Below are positions 45,593-52,582 of a DNA stretch of 64,000 nucleotides, piece by piece. The notes under the pieces were generated by a model. The model made no database searches, was not told the DNA's origin, and was given only the letters and a program-made list of their open reading frames with translations. Location: the NCBI GenBank assembly GCA_963814055.1, contig CAWFBJ010000008.1, positions 124,001 to 188,000 of the forward strand, given 5' to 3'. The number at the start of each line of letters is the position of its first letter. The first letter of the stretch is position 1. The position numbers and the translations under genes were made by a program. This stretch comes from AWTP1-13 sp963814055 (GTDB lineage: Bacteria > Pseudomonadota > Alphaproteobacteria > Rhizobiales > Hyphomicrobiaceae).

Positions 45593-47242
45593 ATGTTGAC
45601 GGTCGAAGACGTTGCGACAATTCCGTTGTTTTCCACCCTGGCAAGAGCGGAGCTTGAACGCCTTGCTCGCACGTCGGCCGACCTCCGCCTCAGTGCGAGT
45701 GAATTCGCCGTTCCCGAGGGCGGAGAGCCCGCGCTCTTTGCCGTCCTGAGCGGCAAGATCGAGGTCATCAAGACGTTTGACGGGATCGAGCGGACGCTCG
45801 GCTGGCGCTTGCCCGGCACCATTTTCGGTGAGGTGCCGATCGCACTCGGCACGCCGTTTCCCGGCGGATACCGGGCCGCAGAGCCGTCCCGCGTCATGCG
45901 CGTGGACGTCCAGCAGTACTACGCCGTCGCCGCAGTATCGAAGGAGGTCTCCACGAAGGTCAGCGCGCTCGCGCGCGAGCGGATCGGAGGACTCCAGAGC
46001 ATTACCAACGAGCCGCCCAAGCCGCGCGCAACGCTCGTCGGTCACCGCTGGGATGCGGCATGCGGCAACTTGCGGCGGTTCCTGGCCCGCAATCAGATTT
46101 CCTTCAACTGGTTGACGCCCGACGCGCCGGAGCTGCCGGCGCTCTGGGGTGGAGCCCCGCCTCAGGAAGGCGACTGCCCAGTGCTGCGATTGGCCGATGG
46201 CCAGATGGTCAATCGGCCAGATGTGCGCGAAGTCGCCAAGCGCCTGGGCCTGCAAACCAGCCCGCGCTTCGCCGACTACGACGTCGCCGTGGTGGGTGGT
46301 GGTGCGGCCGGCCTCGCGGCGGCAGTCTATGGCGCCTCGGAAGGGCTGCGCACGATCGTGGTCGAGCGCGAAGCACCCGGCGGACAGGCCGGAACCTCTT
46401 CGCGCATCGAGAACTATCTAGGGTTTCCCAGCGGGGTATCCGGCGATGAGCTTGCCAGTCGTGCGCTGCAGCAGGCCAAACGGCTCGGGGCCGAGATATT
46501 GGTCACGCGGTCCGTTGTCCGTGTGAGCCCGAAGACACACGAGGTGGTCCTGGATGGCGAGGAGGTCGTCTGCGCAAAGACCCTCATTCTGGCCACCGGC
46601 GTGTCGTGGCGCCGCCTCGCGATCGAGGGCCTCGACCGGCTGATCGGCAAGGGCGTCTACTATGGGGCCGCGCGCAGCGAAGCCAACAGCACGCACGGAC
46701 AGGACATCCACCTCGTCGGCGCCGGCAACTCGGCCGGCCAGGCGGCGCTGTTCTTTGCCAATCACGCCCGCAAGGTCACGCTGATCGTGCGCGGCGCGTC
46801 TTTGGAAAAGAGCATGTCGCACTACCTGATCGAGCAATTGCGCGGCAAATCCAACGTCGCAGTTCAGCCGTGGTCGGAAGTCAGTGCTGTGCACGGCGAT
46901 ATGCACCTGACTGCCATCGACACGCGCGACAGCAAGACCAAGCAGGTGCAGCGGCACGAGTGCGGCGGCCTGTTCGTCTTTATTGGAGCTGACGCCGAGA
47001 CCGAGTGGCTGCCCGCCGACATCGCCCGCGACTCGCGCGGATACGTGCTGACCGGCGATGACCTGACCAAGGCCAATCGCTGGTCGCACAGTCGCGATCC
47101 TTATCTGCTCGAGACGAGCGTTCCCGGCGTCTTTGCGTGTGGAGATGTGCGGCTGAGCCCGGTCAAGCGGGTTGCGTCAGCCGTCGGCGAGGGCAGCATG
47201 GCAATCGCGTTCGTTCACCAATATCTGGCACACGATCGGTAG
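45593..47242 (+). CDS. cyclic nucleotide-binding domain / thioredoxin reductase-like FAD oxidoreductase
   Basis: A 549-residue fusion. Residues about 8-130 form a CRP-like cyclic nucleotide-binding domain (FAVPEGGEPALFAVLSGKIE, GTIFGEVPIALGTPFPGGYR); about 150-215 a glutaredoxin-like insert; from about 228 a thioredoxin-reductase fold with FAD site VVGGGAAGLAAAVY, GGQAGTSSRIENYLGFP, and NADPH site IHLVGAGNSAGQAALFF. The usual redox CxxC of thioredoxin reductases, expected after KGVYYGAAR, is absent: no cysteine lies there. So it probably does not reduce thioredoxin by the standard route. Known database relatives carry the same fusion; function unestablished. Confidence 0.87.
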   Translation: MLTVEDVATIPLFSTLARAELERLARTSADLRLSASEFAVPEGGEPALFAVLSGKIEVIKTFDGIERTLGWRLPGTIFGEVPIALGTPFPGGYRAAEPSRVMRVDVQQYYAVAAVSKEVSTKVSALARERIGGLQSITNEPPKPRATLVGHRWDAACGNLRRFLARNQISFNWLTPDAPELPALWGGAPPQEGDCPVLRLADGQMVNRPDVREVAKRLGLQTSPRFADYDVAVVGGGAAGLAAAVYGASEGLRTIVVEREAPGGQAGTSSRIENYLGFPSGVSGDELASRALQQAKRLGAEILVTRSVVRVSPKTHEVVLDGEEVVCAKTLILATGVSWRRLAIEGLDRLIGKGVYYGAARSEANSTHGQDIHLVGAGNSAGQAALFFANHARKVTLIVRGASLEKSMSHYLIEQLRGKSNVAVQPWSEVSAVHGDMHLTAIDTRDSKTKQVQRHECGGLFVFIGADAETEWLPADIARDSRGYVLTGDDLTKANRWSHSRDPYLLETSVPGVFACGDVRLSPVKRVASAVGEGSMAIAFVHQYLAHDR

Positions 47243-47258
47243 CCTGCTTGATCCGACC

Positions 47259-48440
47259 TCAAGCCGCCGGGCTGCTCCGCTCGTGCGACAGCAGCCCGCG
47301 CAGAGCCGCGACGAAGCGGTCCGCGTCGGCCTCGTCGTTGTAGACGTGCGGGCTGATCCGCATTCTTCCTAGACGCGGCGCCACGTAGATTTGCTGTGCG
47401 GCAAGCCGCTCGACGAGCGCGTCGGTCCGAGCCGCCGGGAAGCTCAGGCTCAGGATATGCGGCGCTCGCCCGCGCGCTTGGGGCACGACGATGTCCGTGT
47501 CGGCCAATCCGTCGGCGATGCGCGCCGTGATGGCGGCGAGCCGGGCGCTGACGGACTGCGTGCCCCAGCCGGCCATCAATTCCATGCCGATGGAGGCCAT
47601 TTCGAGCGAGATGAAATGGTCACGCTCGCCCATGTCGAAACGCCGCGCCCCGGTGACATAGCGCGTGTCGGCAAAGTAGGTGTCCTGTTCGGCCCGCACG
47701 GCACGGCGACCGTAGCTCGTCTGCTCGAGCGGAATGCCGTCCTGGTGCCGCTTGGCAACGTAGAGGAAAGCCCGTCCGTAGGGCCCGACCAGCCACTTGT
47801 AGGTCGGGAACACCACAAAGTCAGGGTCCAGAGCGCGTACGTCCAGCGGCAGCACGCCAACGCTCTGCGTGGCATCGATCAGCAATGCGGCACCGCGCGT
47901 CCTGAGTTCCAAGGCGATCCGGTCCACATCGACGACGCCACCGTCCGACCAATGCACCGACGAGATGGACGCAAGGGCCACCGGCGCCGCGCCGGGCCGC
48001 GCAATGCTGTGGGTCACAGCTTCCGTCCAGTCGCCGTTTCCCGGCCGCTGCACCACCTCTACGGTGAAACCCTGCGCGTCGGCCCGGCTCATCCATTCGA
48101 GCACCGGTGACGAGTGATCGTCCGCCAGCACCAGCACCCGCGTTCCGGGTGCGATCTTCAGGAGCTTCGCGGCTGTTGCCACTCCATAGCCGACCGATGA
48201 AATCAGCGCCACGTCATCGGCGTCGGCGTTGATCAGGCGCGCCGCCGCGCTCCGCGCACGCTCGTGCTGCCCGGTCGCGAAAGCCTGGTCGACGAGCCAA
48301 GGCCGTCCTTTGCGCGCTACTCCGGCGCGGCCGGCTTCCTGCGTCGTCAGCGGCAGCGGACTCCACGATGCGGCATTGAGGAAGCAGACGTCGCGCGGGA
48401 TGTCGAAGAGGGCACGCTGCGATGCCAGCATTGCCTTCAC
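47259..48440 (-). CDS. class V aminotransferase family PLP enzyme
   Basis: A 393-residue fold-type I PLP enzyme of the NifS/CsdA-related class V group. DVCFLNAASWSPLPLTTQEA opens it; SVHWSDGGVVDVDRIALELR, ALLIDATQSVGVLPLDVRAL (PLP-binding Asp) and FPTYKWLVGPYGRAFLYV with the PLP Lys follow. There is no conserved active-site Cys loop of a cysteine desulfurase that I can see, so an aminotransferase or lyase is more likely. GTG 48440 overlaps the upstream gene's stop as GTGA. Substrate unknown. Confidence 0.85.
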   Translation of the reverse strand: MKAMLASQRALFDIPRDVCFLNAASWSPLPLTTQEAGRAGVARKGRPWLVDQAFATGQHERARSAAARLINADADDVALISSVGYGVATAAKLLKIAPGTRVLVLADDHSSPVLEWMSRADAQGFTVEVVQRPGNGDWTEAVTHSIARPGAAPVALASISSVHWSDGGVVDVDRIALELRTRGAALLIDATQSVGVLPLDVRALDPDFVVFPTYKWLVGPYGRAFLYVAKRHQDGIPLEQTSYGRRAVRAEQDTYFADTRYVTGARRFDMGERDHFISLEMASIGMELMAGWGTQSVSARLAAITARIADGLADTDIVVPQARGRAPHILSLSFPAARTDALVERLAAQQIYVAPRLGRMRISPHVYNDEADADRFVAALRGLLSHERSSPAA

Positions 48441-49411
48441 CAGCCCTTGAACGGCGTCTCCGGCACCGGCGTCTTGGGCGGCCGGCCCTGCGTGAAGGCC
48501 ACGAGGTTGTCCACCACCAGCTGCCCCATGGCGTCGCGCGTATGCACGGAAGCCGAGCCCACGTGCGGGAACATCGTCACGTTGTCGAGTTCGAGCAGGG
48601 TCGGGTTGACCTTCGGCTCCCCCAAAAACACGTCGAGGCCGGCCGAAAGGATGGTCCGCTTCTTGAGCGCATCGATCAGTGCCGGCTCGTCCACCACCGA
48701 TCCCCGCGACATGTTGATCAGGATGCCGCGGGGCCCGAGCGCACCAAGTACCGCGGCATTGATCAGGTTCTGCGTGCCCGGGCCGCCGGGGGTCACGACG
48801 ATAAGCGTATCAACATCGCGCGCCATGGCCACAAGGTCGTTGTAGAATTTGTAGTTCACGTCGGCCTGCTTGCTGCGCCCGAAATAGCTCACCGGCAGAC
48901 CGAAGGCTTCCAGCCGCCGGCCGATCGCCTTGCCGATGCGGCCAAGGCCCGCGATGCCCACGGAGCGGTCGCGCAAGGATGCGGGTGTCAGGCGATAGTC
49001 GCCCTCCGGCGCCCATCGCCCATCGCGCAGCCATTTCTCGGCCTGGTAGAATTCCCGCACCGTGCCAAGCAGCAGCCCCAGCGTCGTATCCGCGACTTCC
49101 TCGGTCAGCACCTCCGGCGTGTTGGTCACGACCACACCGCGCCTGGCGGCAGCCGCCACCTCAACCGAGTCGTAGCCCACCCCGAAATTGCCGACGATCT
49201 TCAGATTGGGAAATCGCCCCATCAGCGCATCGTCGGTCTTCACGCCCGTATGCCCGCCCGTGCAGATGGCCCGGATTTCGGGCGCGACCTGCTTGAGCAG
49301 AGCCTCCCGGTCCGCAGCCTTGTGCAGCCTGTGCACGGTGAAGGCGGCATCGCAGCCGTTCTCGATCAGCGGCATCATGGCACCGGTCATCAGCAATGCA
49401 GGCTTGGACAT
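48437..49411 (-). CDS. D-2-hydroxyacid dehydrogenase (glyoxylate/hydroxypyruvate reductase type)
   Basis: A 324-residue NAD(P)-dependent 2-hydroxyacid dehydrogenase. The cofactor site is VGIAGLGRIGKAIGRRLE near residue 151; catalytic residues are in INMSRGSVVDE (Arg), GLDVFLGEP (Glu) and MFPHVGSASVHTRDAM (His). NFGVGYDSVEVAAAARRG is the family N-lobe. Likely reduces glyoxylate or hydroxypyruvate. It is co-transcribed with the PLP enzyme that overlaps its stop, so the pair may process an amino acid and its keto acid. Confidence 0.9.
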   Translation of the reverse strand: MSKPALLMTGAMMPLIENGCDAAFTVHRLHKAADREALLKQVAPEIRAICTGGHTGVKTDDALMGRFPNLKIVGNFGVGYDSVEVAAAARRGVVVTNTPEVLTEEVADTTLGLLLGTVREFYQAEKWLRDGRWAPEGDYRLTPASLRDRSVGIAGLGRIGKAIGRRLEAFGLPVSYFGRSKQADVNYKFYNDLVAMARDVDTLIVVTPGGPGTQNLINAAVLGALGPRGILINMSRGSVVDEPALIDALKKRTILSAGLDVFLGEPKVNPTLLELDNVTMFPHVGSASVHTRDAMGQLVVDNLVAFTQGRPPKTPVPETPFKGW

Positions 49412-49688
49412 CAGGTTCTCCGGCTAGCGCAGCATGTGCATGCGCTGTAACCCCGCACGCGCAAGCGTTCAACCCAATGTTTACGAGCTGTACTGATGCA
49501 AGAGCGGGCCGTAATGCGCCTCGGTGGCGACAGGACCGCACATGGGGCTCCAAGACTCCCTTTGGAATCATTCGATATTTCAGGAGGAAGTGGTGGGTTG
49601 GCCGACGGTGCTCCCTCGATTTCCTGATGCGAATACCTTATATTGAGGACGTGCAGGCCAAGCTATCGCCTACAACTCGAGAACACGC

Positions 49689-50090
49689 ATGAGCATGCCC
49701 AAACTGTCATCAAGACCCCGGCCCCAGGTGATGAAGCTCACCGAACGCGCCGCCGACCGCATCAAGGCCATCCTGGCCGACAAGGGTGCCGGCACCGGCG
49801 GGCTGCGCATCGGCATCAAGAAGGGCGGCTGTGCCGGGATGGAATACACCATGGAGTGGGCGGCCGAGCAGAAGCCGTTCGACGAGGTGGTGGAGCAGGA
49901 TGGCGCCAAGGTGCTGATCGACCCCAAGGCGGTCATGTACCTGCTCGGCACCGAAATGGACTATCGCACCGAAAAGCTGTCCTCGCAGTTCGTGTTCACC
50001 AACCCGAACCAGACCGGCTCCTGCGGCTGTGGCGAGTCCGTCAACCTTGCCCCCGTGGCCAAAGACAAGCTGGAAGGCCTGCAGGCCTGA
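49689..50090 (+). CDS. HesB/IscA family iron-sulfur assembly protein
   Basis: A 133-residue A-type carrier. MKLTERAADRIKAILADKGA opens the domain, KKGGCAGMEYTMEWA holds the first Cys, and GSCGCGESVNLAP the other two. These proteins pass Fe-S clusters to target enzymes. The wording is nearest SufA; in many alphaproteobacteria this gene closes the suf operon, but here it stands alone with 277 bases upstream and no sufBCDS in the window. ATG 49689 or 49695 may be the start. The upstream region holds no feature I can identify. Confidence 0.92.
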   Translation: MSMPKLSSRPRPQVMKLTERAADRIKAILADKGAGTGGLRIGIKKGGCAGMEYTMEWAAEQKPFDEVVEQDGAKVLIDPKAVMYLLGTEMDYRTEKLSSQFVFTNPNQTGSCGCGESVNLAPVAKDKLEGLQA

Positions 50091-50201
50091 CCTACGCCAA
50101 AGAGGCGACCGTATCGGTGGCCACCGGCTGCAAGCTGTCACGCCCGTCGATCAATTCAAGTACGCTGCGCAAGTGGATCGGGTTGCGCTGCTAATGCAGA
50201 G

Positions 50202-50891
50202 CTACTTTCTCGCTGACACAATAGCGGATGCACCAAGGATCTGATTTTCGATCCGGATGTCCGAAAACCGGTTGGCTCTTAGGGCTTGCGTCAAGTCATC
50301 CACCCACCGGGTTCTTGCGAGCAACATTGGAACATCGTTGAACGCCATGGTCCACTCGGGGTGCTTCCAGGTTCCGTAGGCCTGCAAGAACTTGAAGTGA
50401 ACGTTCCAGAGCGCCAGGAACAGCGGGTGGGTTGGACGCGTAAGTTCATGCGCGATGAGCACGCCGTCCTTGCGCAGCATTTTCCAAGCGTGCGCCACCA
50501 AAAGATCAAGGTCGACATACTTGGCAAGGTAGTCGGACACGATGCAGTCGAACTCCCCGTCCAGAACCACGTCTTCGGCCCTGCCGTGAATGAATTCCAC
50601 GTTGCCGAGGCCGAGATCGCGAACCTTTTTTCTGGCGATGTCCAGATATGCGTCATGCAGCTCCACCCCGATAATGCGGCACGCGGGAAAAAGCCGGGCG
50701 ATCTTGCAGGTCAGAATACCGGTCCCGCAGGCCTGCTCGAGGATTCGCTCGGGTGCCTTCGGAATCTTCTTGAGAATCTTGCGTTTCCACCACCCGTCGA
50801 GCCCGAGCGTCGAGACGCGCGCAATGTGATCATAGCTTTCGGCATTGTCCCCAAAAAACCGCTCCGCGAATTCTTCAGGACGTGTGTTCAT
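50202..50891 (-). CDS. class I SAM-dependent methyltransferase
   Basis: A 229-residue methyltransferase. Motif I is RILEQACGTGILTCKIARLF near residues 45-64, then IIGVELHDAYLDIARKKVRD, EFIHGRAEDVVLDGEFDCIV and LRKDGVLIAHELTRP. The LDGWWKRKIL opening recalls UbiE/COQ5-like or phospholipid methyltransferases, but substrate is not determined. ATG 50891 is where homology begins; an open frame continues upstream without it, and no strong ribosome binding site is seen. It lies 101 bases after moaE. Confidence 0.8.
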   Translation of the reverse strand: MNTRPEEFAERFFGDNAESYDHIARVSTLGLDGWWKRKILKKIPKAPERILEQACGTGILTCKIARLFPACRIIGVELHDAYLDIARKKVRDLGLGNVEFIHGRAEDVVLDGEFDCIVSDYLAKYVDLDLLVAHAWKMLRKDGVLIAHELTRPTHPLFLALWNVHFKFLQAYGTWKHPEWTMAFNDVPMLLARTRWVDDLTQALRANRFSDIRIENQILGASAIVSARK

Positions 50892-50992
50892 GGCGATTGC
50901 TCGTGTTTCGCGGACGGCCCTGGGTGCCACAGTGCTCAGCGACAAATGACCTTCGAGCCACCACCGCGTAACCCGATGGTCCGACGCAACGG

Positions 50993-51451
50993 CTACGGCT
51001 TTTCCCACCGTTCCACTGCCCGATCGTCGCTTTCGCGCGAGTCCACCCATTGCCCTTCGCCGTCGAGTCCGACTTCCTTCTTCCAGAACGGCGCGCGGGT
51101 CTTGAGGTAGTCCATCAGGAACGCGGCGGCATCGAACGCCGCCTCGCGGTGTGCCGACGCTGTGACCACCAGCACGATGTTGTCGCCGGGCTTCAACGCG
51201 CCGACGCGATGCACGATCAGGCTCGCCTGCAGCGACCAGCGGGTGTTCGCTTCCGCCTCGACGCGGGCCAGCTCCTGCTCGGTCATGCCCGGATAATGCT
51301 CGAGCATCATGCCAGTTACCGTGCTGCCCTTGTTGTCGGCGCGCACCGTACCCGTGAACGTGACGATGGCCCCGATGTCCGTGCGGCCGGCAGTGAGACG
51401 GGCCACCTCGGCGCCGATCTCGAAATCTTCCGTCTGGACGCGCACGCTCAC
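50993..51451 (-). CDS. moaE: molybdopterin synthase catalytic subunit MoaE
   Basis: A 152-residue MoaE, which with MoaD puts two sulfurs into precursor Z to make molybdopterin. FTGTVRADNKGSTVTGMMLE is near residues 33-52, RVGALKPGDNIVLVVTASAH and RAPFWKKEVGLDGEGQWVDS (Lys-containing catalytic region) follow. GTG 51451 starts 2 bases after the moaD stop. Confidence 0.94.
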   Translation of the reverse strand: MSVRVQTEDFEIGAEVARLTAGRTDIGAIVTFTGTVRADNKGSTVTGMMLEHYPGMTEQELARVEAEANTRWSLQASLIVHRVGALKPGDNIVLVVTASAHREAAFDAAAFLMDYLKTRAPFWKKEVGLDGEGQWVDSRESDDRAVERWEKP

Positions 51452-51453
51452 CG

Positions 51454-51711
51454 TCAGCCCCCGGTCACCGGCGGGAAGAACGCGATCTCGCGCGCTCCCG
51501 CGATGCTTGCAGTTTGCTGTACATGCGTCTGATCGACGGCAGCACGCACCACGCCTGGTCGGGCGAAGGCCTCAGCGTATTCCGGACCACGCTGCGTGAG
51601 CCAGGCCACGAGGCCGGCGACGGTCGTTACGCCGGCGGGCAGATCGACGATCTCTTCGGCCTTGCCGGTCTTCTCGCGCACCCAGGCGAAATAGCGGATC
51701 TTTACGGACAT
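51454..51711 (-). CDS. moaD: molybdopterin synthase sulfur carrier subunit MoaD
   Basis: An 85-residue beta-grasp protein starting VKIRYFAWVREKTGKAEEIV and ending EIAFFPPVTGG. The C-terminal Gly-Gly is the site that becomes a thiocarboxylate and donates sulfur to MoaE. It begins 24 bases after pgsA and is co-transcribed with it and moaE. Confidence 0.95.
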   Translation of the reverse strand: MSVKIRYFAWVREKTGKAEEIVDLPAGVTTVAGLVAWLTQRGPEYAEAFARPGVVRAAVDQTHVQQTASIAGAREIAFFPPVTGG

Positions 51712-51735
51712 TGTTGTTCAGCGCTTTTCACGTCG

Positions 51736-52332
51736 TTAGCGCTCGATGGCCGTGCGCACGGCGGCCTTGAGGTAGTCATAGCCGGTCCATAGCGTCAGCA
51801 GCGCGGCCATCCACAGCATGACGAGACCGGTCCACGTGACGCCGGGAATGAGCTTGTCGCCCGCAGGTCCGGCCAGCAGCACGCCGAGCGCGATCATCTG
51901 CATGGTGGTCTTCCATTTGGCGAGCTGGGTGACGTGCACCCGCACGTTGAGCTCGGCCAGGAATTCGCGCAGGCCCGAGACCAGGATCTCGCGGCACAGG
52001 ATGATCACCGCCGCCGCCACATGAACCCTGTCGATCGTGTTGTCATGGGTCAGCATCAGGAGTGTCGCGCCGACCAGAAGCTTGTCGGCGATCGGATCGA
52101 GTATGCGGCCCAGCTGCGACTGCTGCCGCCAGACGCGCGCCAGAAAACCGTCGAGCCAATCGGTAATGCAGGCGGCGACATAGACGCCGAGCGCCCACCA
52201 GCGCCCATTATCGCCGGGGATGAGAAACAGGCACAGGACGACCGTCGGAACCGCGACAATGCGCAGGTACGTCAGAATATTGGGCAGGCTGACAGCACTC
52301 ACTGCGCCCGGCGTTGTGGCGGCGGATTCCAT
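51736..52332 (-). CDS. pgsA: CDP-diacylglycerol-glycerol-3-phosphate 3-phosphatidyltransferase PgsA
   Basis: A 198-residue membrane enzyme that makes phosphatidylglycerol phosphate. The CDP-alcohol phosphotransferase signature is DWLDGFLARVWRQQSQLGRI followed by LDPIADKLL, with all metal-binding Asp in place. About four to six membrane helices. I use ATG 52332 (MESAATTPG); a TTG at 52368 would add 12 residues. It follows uvrC on the same strand across the CTAG-ended repeat, the usual alphaproteobacterial order. Confidence 0.93.
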   Translation of the reverse strand: MESAATTPGAVSAVSLPNILTYLRIVAVPTVVLCLFLIPGDNGRWWALGVYVAACITDWLDGFLARVWRQQSQLGRILDPIADKLLVGATLLMLTHDNTIDRVHVAAAVIILCREILVSGLREFLAELNVRVHVTQLAKWKTTMQMIALGVLLAGPAGDKLIPGVTWTGLVMLWMAALLTLWTGYDYLKAAVRTAIER

Positions 52333-52413
52333 GGCTCGGACATGAGCATTTGGGTCTTCGAGCGTCAATGGCTGAGGCCGGGCCCGGTGATCACGACTTG
52401 GGCAAGTTGGCCC

Positions 52414-52582
52414 CTAGTGTGATGATCGAGAAGTCCGCACCATCGTGGGCGGCTTGGTGGCGGAGCGGACTTCTCGATCTGAATCACACTAAAATCATCG
52501 AGTTTGCTAGTGTCCTTTCAGATCGCGAAATTCGGTCCGAGCAAGCCACAGACTGAGACGAATTTCGCGATCAGGACACTAG
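52414..52582. repeat. family B CTAG-ended palindromic repeat, copy 2 (two units)
   Basis: Unit 1 (52414-52491): CTAGTGTGATGATCGAGAAG and its complement, ending ATCACACTA. Unit 2 (52507-52582): CTAGTGTCC, then GATCGCGAAATTCG, and its complement, ending CAGGACACTAG. Unit 1 with its spacer matches the copy at 40506 in reverse. The last CTAG includes the TAG stop of uvrC. It lies between uvrC and pgsA. Confidence 0.85.

Noticed and set aside
47259..48440. Cysteine desulfurase (SufS/IscS) for the class V PLP enzyme, given an IscA-like gene nearby
   Set aside because: No active-site Cys loop was visible and the genes are on opposite strands with another gene between, so a desulfurase role is not supported.
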